In this document: positions 52,920-60,757 of the stretch, one piece after another
How positions within the stretch are numbered: the first letter of the stretch is position 1
Layout of the letters: each line of letters starts with the position of its first letter
From: Paenibacillus whitsoniae
GTDB lineage: Bacteria > Bacillota > Bacilli > Paenibacillales > NBRC-103111
Direction: 5' to 3'
Length of the DNA: 64,000 bases
Assembly (NCBI RefSeq): GCF_003955665.1
Contig: NZ_RXHU01000004.1
Coordinates: 1 to 64,000 of the forward strand
Notes under the pieces: generated by a model
Database searches by the model: none
Told to the model about the DNA's origin: nothing
Seen by the model: the letters and a program-made list of their open reading frames with translations, nothing else
Made by a program: the position numbers and the translations under genes

Positions 52920-53879
52920 TTACCAGATGCCGGATCCGCCGACTTTTTTGGCCAGCTTATTGGCCCCAACCACAAGCACGAGACCGATGACGGATTTAAA
53001 AACACCCATCGCCGCCGGCACGCTGAATTCCATCTGCTCAATGCCTCGCCGGAAAATCCACGTATCGAGAATGTCGCCGACATCGTAAACGCGGGCATTC
53101 AGAAAGATGTATACCTGTTCGAAGCCGGCGTCCATAATATGACCGATCCGCAGAATCAGCAGCAAAATAAACACTTCACGGATACCCGGGAGGGTAATGT
53201 GCCACATTTGCCGCCAGCGCCCCGCCCCGTCCACAACCGCCGCCTCATACAGCTCATTGTTGATGGAGGCCAGCGCAGCCAAGTAGATGATGGCGCCGAA
53301 GCCTGTGCTTTTCCAAATATCCGAGGATACCAGCAGCGTTCGGAAATACTCCGAATTCTGCAAAATATCGAGATTACCCCAACCCATATCACGGAACAGC
53401 GTTGTCACCAGTCCGGCGCCAGGCGCAAAGAATGAGAAGACAAGTCCGTAGACGATAATCCAGGATAAAAAATGAGGACCATACGTAATCGTTTGGACAA
53501 CTCTTTTGAACCAGGGCGAGCGAATTTCATTTAAAATCAACGCCAGCATCACATCCGGCAGCATATTAAAAAGGATGCGGTACAAAGAGATTAGGAGCGT
53601 GTTGCGCACCAGACTGGGAAATTCCGGCGAAGAAAAGATCACCCGGAAATTATCGAATCCGACCCAATCGCTGCCCCACATGCCTTTCATGAGGTTGTAT
53701 TTCTTAAAAGCAATGATCAGCCCGAGCATGGGCACGTATTGATACACAATGTAGTAAACAATGCCCGGCAGCATAAGCAGGTACAGCCATTTGTAGCGAA
53801 GCAGCGTTTTCCATACGCGTGTTGCTAAAGGTTTCTTGGCGAACGTATCGCCGGTCAGCGGTTTAGCGCTGGCTCCCAT
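52920..53879 (-). CDS. LplB/YteP-like carbohydrate ABC permease
   Basis: A 319-residue permease with an N-terminal helix (WLYLLMLPGIVYYIVYQYVP) and the loop EAAVVDGAGRWRQMWHITLP. It forms the channel with the LplC-like protein; the ATPase is not encoded here. A run of G (AAAGGGGGG) precedes the ATG. It starts 15 bases after the dehydrogenase gene. Confidence 0.93.
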   Translation of the reverse strand: MGASAKPLTGDTFAKKPLATRVWKTLLRYKWLYLLMLPGIVYYIVYQYVPMLGLIIAFKKYNLMKGMWGSDWVGFDNFRVIFSSPEFPSLVRNTLLISLYRILFNMLPDVMLALILNEIRSPWFKRVVQTITYGPHFLSWIIVYGLVFSFFAPGAGLVTTLFRDMGWGNLDILQNSEYFRTLLVSSDIWKSTGFGAIIYLAALASINNELYEAAVVDGAGRWRQMWHITLPGIREVFILLLILRIGHIMDAGFEQVYIFLNARVYDVGDILDTWIFRRGIEQMEFSVPAAMGVFKSVIGLVLVVGANKLAKKVGGSGIW

Positions 53880-53894
53880 GATCCTTTCCCCCCT

Positions 53895-54929
53895 TTATCG
53901 TGTGCCAAAGGATGCGTGCTGTGTAAGCTGAGCGGGTTCAGGTTGTTGATAGCGAACGACGATTCCCATCGAGGCTTGCGGTGTGTCAAAACACTGCTTA
54001 TACATCGAAGGCAAATCATCGATCATGCATTCATTCGTAATCAAGGAACTGATGTCGAGGCGCTTCTCTGCCACCAATCGGATGAACTCGCTCATGTTGC
54101 GGCCTTCCGTCCATCTGACATAGCCGATCGGATAGTCGACGCCTTGCTGTTCATACGTATCCTCGTACCGGCCGGGGCCGCCCGCCCTTGAAATATGTAC
54201 ACTCGCTTCCTTCATAAAAAGCAAATCCCGATCGAAGTCCGTGCCGGTATCGCCGACAATAACGACGCGTCCGCGGTCCCGCAGCCAACCTATGGCATCA
54301 TCCATCATACTAAACTTTCGGTTGCTCGCACATAGGAGAACGGCATCAGCCCCTTTGCAGTCCGGATCGGCTTCAATCGCCCGTCTCAATTCTTCGGGCG
54401 TGCGGCACGCTTTGGCGCCGATCTGTTCGAGGATGCGGCAACGCTCTTCCATCAGCTCGAGGCCGATGACTTTGTAAGAGGCCGCATGGGCGATGCGGGC
54501 GATGACCTGCCCCAGTATGCCTAGCCCCGCGATAATCACCGTCTCGCCAAAACTCAGATTTGCCTGGCGCAGCGCGTGGATCGCAATCGCGCCGATGCCG
54601 ACAAAAGCGGCCTCAGGTTGGGAGACATCGTCAGGCACCGGCACGACCAAGTGCTTCGGTACGAGCAGCACCTCCCGGTGCGCGGGAACGCCGTAGCAAG
54701 CTACGCGTTGTCCAGGCACCACACGCGTAACACCCTCGCCAACCTCTTCCACGATACCGCTGGCGCTGTACCCCAGATTCGCATCTCCGCTATTGGATAT
54801 CATCATTAACTCTGTCCCGACGCTCACGACAGAGAACTGGGTTCTTACCTTCACGAATTGCGAAATCATGCTCGGGTCGGGAAGCTCCAATAATTGCGCT
54901 GAGCCGTTGATGCCTTTGACTGCCTTCAT
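53895..54929 (-). CDS. MDR-superfamily dehydrogenase
   Basis: A 344-residue medium-chain dehydrogenase-like protein: N-terminal GroES-like domain (VVSVGTELMM, LGYSASGIVEEVGEGV) and a Rossmann domain (VIIAGLGILGQVIARIAHA). The usual structural-zinc cysteine quartet and the GHE motif are not evident, so it may be a non-zinc variant. ATG at 54929 follows AGAGGT. It is the first gene of the large cluster, directly after a consensus promoter. Polyol or sugar oxidation is the likely role. Confidence 0.87.
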   Translation of the reverse strand: MKAVKGINGSAQLLELPDPSMISQFVKVRTQFSVVSVGTELMMISNSGDANLGYSASGIVEEVGEGVTRVVPGQRVACYGVPAHREVLLVPKHLVVPVPDDVSQPEAAFVGIGAIAIHALRQANLSFGETVIIAGLGILGQVIARIAHAASYKVIGLELMEERCRILEQIGAKACRTPEELRRAIEADPDCKGADAVLLCASNRKFSMMDDAIGWLRDRGRVVIVGDTGTDFDRDLLFMKEASVHISRAGGPGRYEDTYEQQGVDYPIGYVRWTEGRNMSEFIRLVAEKRLDISSLITNECMIDDLPSMYKQCFDTPQASMGIVVRYQQPEPAQLTQHASFGTR

Positions 54930-54944
54930 AACCCTACCTCTTTT

Positions 54945-54980
54945 CTGATTTACATCTGATTTGTAATTTAAACCACAATT
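54945..54980. promoter_or_regulatory. leader motifs shared with the GNAT promoter region
   Basis: CTGATTTACATCTGATT (54945-54961) and TAAACCACAATT (54969-54980) lie in the 5' leader of the MDR operon. Near copies occur at 60844-60860 (CTGGTTTACATCAGGTT) and 60811-60822 (the 12-mer as its reverse complement). Confidence 0.4.
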
Positions 54981-55021
54981 GTGCATGTTTTTTGTTTTGT
55001 GATTTGTTTCTGATGTTTTTC

Positions 55022-55050
55022 ATTATAAAGAGGCCGGGGTAGGCTGTCAA
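55022..55050 (-). promoter_or_regulatory. consensus sigma-A promoter of the 45-55 kb operon
   Basis: On the minus strand TTGACA (55050-55045), exactly 17 bases, TATAAT (55027-55022): perfect hexamers and spacing. It lies about 93 bases upstream of the MDR start, leaving a leader of roughly 85 bases. Confidence 0.85.
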
Positions 55051-55064
55051 CGATTTTTTATTTT

Positions 55065-55078
55065 TGGAATCGTTTTCA
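55065..55078. promoter_or_regulatory. catabolite-responsive element (cre), CcpA site
   Basis: TGGAATCGTTTTCA matches TGWAANCGNTNWCA at all but one defined position. It is centred about 21 bp upstream of the -35 of the MDR operon promoter, a place compatible with CcpA control. Confidence 0.65.
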
Positions 55079-55422
55079 ATGTTATGTTATATGACTTTAA
55101 ATAGAGAGTAATTAAATGAATTGAAATAATTGTTATATTATATGACATATATATGACGCAGAATAGGTTGCCATTTGGGATATTTCTAACCCTGAGGCAA
55201 CCTGATATAGTGACATTGCATAGAATCTGGTTAGTTTCTGGAGTAATTTGTAACAGGTAAGGTTTCCGGTTGAATTGCTCGGATGAATGGGAGTGGGATG
55301 GGATTGGTGAGGCGTTATTGCGCCTCTGTCACCTACCTAATAAATATTTGTATAAATTATCCATTTAAAGTGCAAAATGCTCATATATCTAACAAAACAG
55401 CATTTTCGCGGAGGTTAGAAGG
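55079..55422. other. A+T-rich intergenic stretch
   Basis: This stretch holds two hairpins, GGTTGCC...GGCAACC (55169-55203 region) and GAGGCG-TTATTG-CGCCTC (about 55308-55325), and no supported gene. Base composition falls sharply in comparison with the operon to the left. Confidence 0.5.
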
Positions 55423-56016
55423 ATGACTCAAAACGAAATGGAATCTATGCAATCTCAATTAAATAGTTTGAATACAAGTCATTGGTACAACCATGAATTA
55501 TTCACTTCAAATTGGTGGATCATTTTACTTTTTAACTTTGTTTTATTTGGGTTATTAATCTTACTTGCAGATCGGAGAAGAACCTCAACCATCGCAGTTG
55601 CTTTTTTAATTGCTTTGGCAATTGTTGGAACGTTTGATGAAGCAGGTACTTATATGGGTAGGTGGTTTTACCCCTACGAATTCTTACCGTTCAGCGCTAG
55701 ACTCAATGCCGTAAATTTTTTGGCCATTCCAAGCATAATCGCATTACTGTACCAGTGGTTCACACGATGGAGTTATTTTTTATTGGCGACCGTAATTTAT
55801 TCAGTTATAAACTCCTACATTGGTGAACCGATTTTCGTCCACTTGGGTATTTATAAATTAACGAATTGGACATATACCGGGTCATTTTTAGTAATGCTTT
55901 TAATACCTATAGTTGTTAAGTACCTTACGGATGTCATATCACAAAATAGAGCAAGTAATAAGAATGACCTTGATTTAAACATTAACTGGTTAAGCCGGAA
56001 AGAAAAAATACATTAG
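55423..56016 (+). CDS. CBO0543-like multi-pass membrane protein
   Basis: A 197-residue integral membrane protein with about five helices and the segments HWYNHELFTSNWW, FDEAGTYMGRWFYPYEFLPF and LGIYKLTNWTYTGSF. This pattern recalls the CBO0543 family of Bacillota, whose function is unknown. GGAGG lies a normal distance before the ATG. Codon use is clearly more A+T-rich than in the flanking operons, which suggests transfer from a lower-GC relative. Confidence 0.7.
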   Translation: MTQNEMESMQSQLNSLNTSHWYNHELFTSNWWIILLFNFVLFGLLILLADRRRTSTIAVAFLIALAIVGTFDEAGTYMGRWFYPYEFLPFSARLNAVNFLAIPSIIALLYQWFTRWSYFLLATVIYSVINSYIGEPIFVHLGIYKLTNWTYTGSFLVMLLIPIVVKYLTDVISQNRASNKNDLDLNINWLSRKEKIH

Positions 56017-56031
56017 GTTTGTACCTATTAG

Positions 56032-56053
56032 CCCCCACTTCTAAAATGGGGGT
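56032..56053 (+). terminator. candidate terminator of the CBO0543-like gene
   Basis: CCCCCA (56032-56037) pairs with TGGGGG (56047-56052) 15 bases after the stop; the following T content is modest. Confidence 0.55.
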
Positions 56054-56196
56054 CTTAGTTATGATCCTCAGTCGGTGTTCCAAATTTACCGCACCAACAT
56101 CTCCCTATTTCGGAGCCTTCACGTTTACAACTATCCACCGAGCGCGCATTTTCTTTCAGAACCTCAGCATCTTCTGCAGCAACTCTTTTATCTCTG

Positions 56197-56310
56197 TCAT
56201 GCGCAGCTGCCACACTTTCCAATGAAGCCCAACAAATACTTATCGCCGGTTCTTTTATCGAGAACCCGAAGGCGATTAAGATTTCGATAATAACCCTCAG
56301 TCATAACCAT
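56197..56310 (-). CDS. possible 37-residue small protein
   Basis: A short frame starting MVMTEGYYRNLNRL and ending KCGSCA has GGGAGG 7 bases before its ATG. Nothing else in 56054-56430 looks coding. It is not recognised and could be a remnant; the ribosome-binding site is the only strong evidence. Confidence 0.25.
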   Translation of the reverse strand: MVMTEGYYRNLNRLRVLDKRTGDKYLLGFIGKCGSCA

Positions 56311-56430
56311 CGTTATGCCTCCCATGTCCTTGGCTATTCAGTCGCCTTCTCTTTCTCCAGCATCTGCCTTGACTGTATGTTTCTTTTGCATCACAATACG
56401 AAGAAAATAATATGATGCGAGGGAATGATT

Positions 56431-56697
56431 ATGTCATGGATTGTCTATATTGGGATTCTGGTGCTTGTAATGACGTTCATCTTAAATCTACGAACAAAGA
56501 AAAATAGTGAAAAAATTAAGAAGTGCAAGGTAGTTAAACTTAGTTCGAATCGTAGTAAGTCAAAGTATCAGGCCTGTACTTATTGTCGTAAAAAATTCAA
56601 TCGACTTTCTTTTTATTCTGATGAGCAAGGAAAGGTCATTGGTCTTTGTGACTCATGTAAACTACAAGCAGAAAAAAGGCAACTATTTCAATTATGA
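56431..56697 (+). CDS. small membrane-anchored zinc-ribbon protein
   Basis: An 88-residue protein with one N-terminal helix (WIVYIGILVLVMTFIL), a basic linker and a four-cysteine zinc ribbon, CTYC...CDSC, separated by about 24 residues. ATG at 56431 is preferred over 56425 because GAGGGA then has usable spacing. It is A+T-rich like the CBO0543-like gene. Function unknown; membrane-associated nucleic-acid or protein binding is conceivable. Confidence 0.6.
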   Translation: MSWIVYIGILVLVMTFILNLRTKKNSEKIKKCKVVKLSSNRSKSKYQACTYCRKKFNRLSFYSDEQGKVIGLCDSCKLQAEKRQLFQL

Positions 56698-56900
56698 TGA
56701 AACCTCGATGTCTGATCGATGTTCTTCAATATTCATTATGTTACTTTTCTAGACTGCGACTTTTTGGGGTGCGATGATGCTGCTGTAAGTAGTAAGTAGT
56801 AGACTGCTACTGTTGCCGAGTCCCCTTCCCCCATCCAGCTAACTATTCTCCTGCTTCTCTGCTTCTGCTCCTGCTCCTGGTTCTGCTCCCACGGGAAATT

Positions 56901-57077
56901 CCTGCGAATTTGCAGGCATTCCCCCAAACCGAAGGACTTTAAAGAAAAAACCTGCGATTAAGCAGCTTTTTGGGCACGTTTGCCCCAAATGAGGCCATTC
57001 TGCCAAAAATACCTGCTGAATCGCAGGCATTTCCCAAAATCGAGCGCGATTTGGGAAAATTCCTGCTTTTTTGCATC
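56901..57077. repeat. four-hairpin intergenic element D (stem CCTGC/GCAGG)
   Basis: Hairpins CCTGC-N6-GCAGG (or degenerate right arm) start at 56901, 56951, 57012 and 57062, spaced 50, 61 and 50 bp. The intervals between them hold further inverted repeats (TTTGGGC...GCCCCAAA; TTCCCAAAA...ATTTGGGAA). It is inverted relative to element C and carries the same core as element A. A CTGCTC-rich simple repeat lies just before it (56851-56890). Confidence 0.85.
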
Positions 57078-57143
57078 TTTGTAGCGAGATAGCCCGGGCC
57101 TGGCCACAAGTGACGTATCTGCTGGTCTGCCCCGCTTCGGCCA

Positions 57144-57348
57144 TTATCCCCTTTACTCAGGAGTTTGGTTTACTCCCCCGGAACGGCTACCGATTATTCA
57201 GAAGTTTTGCCTCCCCGCCTGAAGCGGCTACCAGTTACTTAGAAGTTTAGCCACTCCGTCTGGAGCCGCTACCGTTTACTCAAGAGTTTAGCCACCACAT
57301 CTGGAGCCGCTACCGTTTACTCAGAAGTTTGACCACTCCACCTGGAGC
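57144..57348. repeat. 41-bp tandem repeat array, five units
   Basis: Five units of exactly 41 bp start at 57144, 57185, 57226, 57267 and 57308. The consensus runs about CGCTACCGTTTACTCAGAAG, then TTTAGCCACTCCACCTGGAGC. The leftmost unit is the most diverged. Units abut without spacers, and the array ends 15 bp from the beta-helix stop codon. No reading frame is conserved. Confidence 0.88.
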
Positions 57349-57362
57349 GGCCCCGTTGGAGC

Positions 57363-59621
57363 CTACTCCAGCAGCAAATTCCCTGCCGTGTGCCGCACCG
57401 TCTCGCATTCAGCCGGCAGTGCAGAGCGGTCGACGCCTTCTTCCACGCACGACGTCATAAACAGATACGAGCCGTGCTCCAGCGCGCCCGGCTCCACGTC
57501 GAACCGGCCGCCTGCGAAGCCGGCGCCGACCACGCGCATGCGGTTGCGTCCCGCCCGCAGGCGAAAGTGCGCCGTATCGGCGCCTGCCGCTTCGCTCGTG
57601 CAGGCGCCGATGCGCCACGCCACAAGGCGGCCCGCACCGCCGCCTTGCAGCAGCGCCTTCTCCGCGTTCGTGCCGCGGAGAACGGCGCCGCCGTCCACCA
57701 CCAGCGTCTGCTCCGCCGCTGGTGCACCCCCCTCGCGGAAATCGCAGAGCGCGATTCCGCTGTTATCCAGTCCGCCGCCGAGCAGGCGGACTTCCGCGCA
57801 GCCCGCCTGCAGCGGCCGCGCCGCAGGCGAAGCCCCATACAGCCACGTGTTGACGAACACGAGGCTGCGAATGCTGCCGATCACGTTGCCGTCGAGGCCC
57901 GTGATCTTGCAGTTTTGCACCGTGACGTCGCTCGTCACGGGCCCAAACCCAGGCAGCGCGCTGCCTGGCAGGCGCGCCAGCTCAGCGCCGGGCTGTATGA
58001 CGAACGCGCAGCCGTCCAGCACGTTCGCCCGCTTCGAGCGCGCCGAGCTTTGCGAGAGCGTCAGCATCGTCTCGGCCGTGCAGCCGCGCATGTGCAAGCC
58101 GTCCGTGTTCGCCCAGATCGTGCCAGCGTCCACGAGCCCCTCCTGCCAGATCGCATGCACATCCTCCAGCGTCAGGTCGGTGATGCACTTGTGGGCGACG
58201 ACGCGGGACGCCACATGCTTTTTCACGGTAATCCGCTTCGCGCTGTTCCCCCAGGTCGTTCCGCTGTTCGCAAACGACAGCAGGCCCGAGTTCCCGACAA
58301 ACGTCAGGTCGTGCTCAAATTGACCATGGGTCACGAACGTCCCGTGCTCGTCCCCGTCGCCATGACAGTTCTCAACCATCGCATACGCCGCACACGTAAA
58401 ATCATTTAAATGCCGAGCATTGCTCGTATGGCAATCCCGCACATGAGCATACAACACGTTGAGTTGCTGCGTAAGATAGCCCGTTCCGCCCCAGATGACC
58501 TCCTCCGGATTCGTCAATCGACACCGCTCCGTTACGTAATGCGTACAGTAGCGCCGCTCCACGACCGGCCAAAACACCTTCGTCGCTTCCACGTCACTGA
58601 CATCACAGGACACCGCAAACTCATAAGCAATCGGATGCGAGCCGATGCCGTCCCAGTCCTCCGTCGGCCGTACGGTCGTCGAGCCATTACCCGGCACAGA
58701 CACGCCGACAAAACGCATATTGCGCACATGGCTGCGGAACACGGGGCGCATTCTTTTGTAGGCGATTTCACGCCCCGCCGCCAGCGGCCATCCCAGCTTG
58801 TAATTCACCCGCACATGCCGCGCATCCACGATCTCCGTCACCTGCAGCAAATAGTCCAGCTCGCGCTGCGCTCCGCCCTCGGGACGGTTTCCGATCCGGG
58901 CAATCCACCACTCCTCCACGGCAAAAGCTCCCGCATCCGCCACCTCCAACACATCCGTGTGCTCCGGCAGCTCCTCCGTCAGAACAACCGTCTGGGTCTC
59001 CCCCGTCGCCTGCCCCTGAAAAAACAGCACAGCCCCGAACGGATTGTCCTTCGTATTCAGTTCAATCCCTTCCGTCGTCACCGTATGGCCGCCAAAATCA
59101 AGCACAATCCCGCTGCGATGAAACCGATGCCTCCGAGCAAAATTCAAGTCGGTTCGCGCCTCCACCCGGTGGATGGCGGGATCGTTCACCAGCGCCTCCA
59201 AAGCATCGTCGGCATCGCGTTCCGGCCCTAACACCCCGAACCAACGAAAATCCCCCACACCCTGATGCACGGTCTCCCAGCGCCCGACGCCATCATGACG
59301 AACTGCGTGAACTGTCCCACCGTTATCGACTCTCATGCTTTCCGCCTGCCAGCGGACAAGCTTGCCGCCGCCATCGCCACGCCGCGCATACCCGTCCACA
59401 TAGACGAGCTGCCCGTCGCCGCCCGGCTGCAGCTCCAGAAGTTCCGCTACATTAGCAACGTGCCTGAGTAATTCAGCCTCATGTCCAGCACTACTTGCAC
59501 TTCCAGCACTTCCGGCACTTCCAGCACTTCTTGCACTTCCTGCACTTCCTGCACTTCTTGCACTTCCGTCACTTCCTGCACTTCCAGCACTCCCTGCACT
59601 TCCTGCACTCTCCATCATCAT
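57363..59621 (-). CDS. beta-helix protein paralogue with Gly-Ser-Ala N-terminal tract
   Basis: A 752-residue protein that aligns with the 45146-47515 beta-helix protein over nearly all its length (shared HVRDCHTSNARHLNDFTCAA, GLLSFANSGTTWGNSAKRIT and others). Instead of a Tat signal it begins with about 42 residues of repeating Ser-Ala-Gly, encoded by a 9-bp microsatellite. The body is strongly G+C-rich. Its ATG overlaps the GNAT stop (ATGA), so translation is coupled. Without an export signal it may act in the cytoplasm, or it may have lost its leader. Carbohydrate-active function is inferred from fold only. Confidence 0.82.
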   Translation of the reverse strand: MMMESAGSAGSAGSAGSDGSARSAGSAGSARSAGSAGSAGSASSAGHEAELLRHVANVAELLELQPGGDGQLVYVDGYARRGDGGGKLVRWQAESMRVDNGGTVHAVRHDGVGRWETVHQGVGDFRWFGVLGPERDADDALEALVNDPAIHRVEARTDLNFARRHRFHRSGIVLDFGGHTVTTEGIELNTKDNPFGAVLFFQGQATGETQTVVLTEELPEHTDVLEVADAGAFAVEEWWIARIGNRPEGGAQRELDYLLQVTEIVDARHVRVNYKLGWPLAAGREIAYKRMRPVFRSHVRNMRFVGVSVPGNGSTTVRPTEDWDGIGSHPIAYEFAVSCDVSDVEATKVFWPVVERRYCTHYVTERCRLTNPEEVIWGGTGYLTQQLNVLYAHVRDCHTSNARHLNDFTCAAYAMVENCHGDGDEHGTFVTHGQFEHDLTFVGNSGLLSFANSGTTWGNSAKRITVKKHVASRVVAHKCITDLTLEDVHAIWQEGLVDAGTIWANTDGLHMRGCTAETMLTLSQSSARSKRANVLDGCAFVIQPGAELARLPGSALPGFGPVTSDVTVQNCKITGLDGNVIGSIRSLVFVNTWLYGASPAARPLQAGCAEVRLLGGGLDNSGIALCDFREGGAPAAEQTLVVDGGAVLRGTNAEKALLQGGGAGRLVAWRIGACTSEAAGADTAHFRLRAGRNRMRVVGAGFAGGRFDVEPGALEHGSYLFMTSCVEEGVDRSALPAECETVRHTAGNLLLE
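59484..59609. repeat. 9-bp coding microsatellite
   Basis: About 14 tandem 9-bp units of type CTTCCAGCA / CTTCCTGCA on the plus strand encode (Ser-Ala-Gly)n with occasional Arg and Asp at the beta-helix N-terminus. The array is a multiple of three, so copy-number change alters tract length without frameshift. Confidence 0.88.
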
Positions 59622-60757
59622 ACGAAATTCAGCCCCCCTGCATGTGGAAAAGGTACCGGAAACAGCGTCCGCAGCTCCCCCTCAACTGAGGTCGGCGCCT
59701 GTACCTCAGATTGCGGATCCCACCACAGCTGCATCAGCTCATCCCCGGTTAACGTCAACTGTTCTTCACCGTCCAAAAGCACACTTGCGCCGCCGTCAGC
59801 CACAGCAACAAACGAGATACGCTCCGCCGCCTCGGGCGCTTTCGAAGCCAAATACGGATGCAGCTCGCTGTACAAACGCCCCGCATCCAATATCAGCGCC
59901 GTGCCGTGATTTCGCCCGGCTTGCTGCGGGTACCCGGCCAGCGCGTCCTGTAACTCAGTTTCGTACCAGCCCGCCTGCACCTCCAGCTCGACGAGTCCGA
60001 GATCCTCCGCTGCATGGCGCAGCAGCGCAACATCAACTTCAGCCTCCCCGCTTCGCTCCACGACAAAAGGAGGCTGTTCATGCAAGCTTCCGCCGTGCGG
60101 CGGCGCCGCGATCACGGCGAACCCCCGCATCCGATCGCCCTCGAACGCCGCGTACACGGTATGCCGCATCCTGTAGCACGAGGCGATCGCTTCGCACTTG
60201 ATGAGCGTGGCGAGCTCGAGCACGCTTTGCTCATACCGAACCTCGCGCTGCGCCGCGAGTCCATGCAACCGAAACAGATCGTCCAGGGACGACGTGCGCA
60301 CCACAACCGCTGGGTGACTGATTGGCAAGCTCCGCAGTTCCTGGGCCTTAAGTCGGAACTTCGTCACCCTGCCAAAGTACCGGCAGCCGTGCCGCATATA
60401 CAGCGGCCCGTCGCCCGAAACGAGCAGCAGGCTTGCTCCTGCGCGCTTCCCTGCAGCGACGACCTCTTGCAGCATGGCAGAGGCGATTTTGCGCCCGCGA
60501 TATTCAGGATGCGTACACACGGAGCCTAGCGACAGCACGCTCACCCTAGCCTGGCCGATTGCAACAACGGACGGAACCAGCCCCATAAACGCAACGAGAC
60601 GTTCGCCGTCGAACGCCCCAATCGACTGTCCCAGACGCGCATCAAACGCCGACAGAAACGCTTCCAACATCGAAGGCTGCCCAGCTGTCCGAAACGTCGT
60701 GTCGGAGAGCCGCACCGCCTGCTCCATTTCATTTTCGCTGACTGGACGAATTTCCAC
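59618..60757 (-). CDS. GNAT acetyltransferase with C-terminal SCP2-like domain
   Basis: A 379-residue Eis-like protein: GNAT fold with the acetyl-CoA loop VCTHPEYRGRKIASAML, a second GNAT-like half, and an SCP2-type C-terminal domain (VLLDGEEQLTLTGDELMQLWW). Such enzymes acetylate amines, including aminoglycosides in some species, and the substrate is not predictable here. The GTG at 60757 follows GAGGAGG by 8 bases and is preferred over a start at 60784. Its stop overlaps the beta-helix start. Confidence 0.88.
   Translation of the reverse strand: MEIRPVSENEMEQAVRLSDTTFRTAGQPSMLEAFLSAFDARLGQSIGAFDGERLVAFMGLVPSVVAIGQARVSVLSLGSVCTHPEYRGRKIASAMLQEVVAAGKRAGASLLLVSGDGPLYMRHGCRYFGRVTKFRLKAQELRSLPISHPAVVVRTSSLDDLFRLHGLAAQREVRYEQSVLELATLIKCEAIASCYRMRHTVYAAFEGDRMRGFAVIAAPPHGGSLHEQPPFVVERSGEAEVDVALLRHAAEDLGLVELEVQAGWYETELQDALAGYPQQAGRNHGTALILDAGRLYSELHPYLASKAPEAAERISFVAVADGGASVLLDGEEQLTLTGDELMQLWWDPQSEVQAPTSVEGELRTLFPVPFPHAGGLNFV

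Noticed and set aside
52907..53098. N-terminal extension of the LplC-like permease
   Set aside because: It overlaps the partner permease out of frame; AAAGGAGG marks the start at 52906.
56736..56927. Minus-strand 63-codon frame with Gln-Glu repeats
   Set aside because: It arises from the CTGCTC-type simple repeat next to element D and has no start signal.
57144..57348. 41-bp tandem units as a CRISPR array
   Set aside because: Units are contiguous with no variable spacers, diverge gradually, and no cas gene is in the window.
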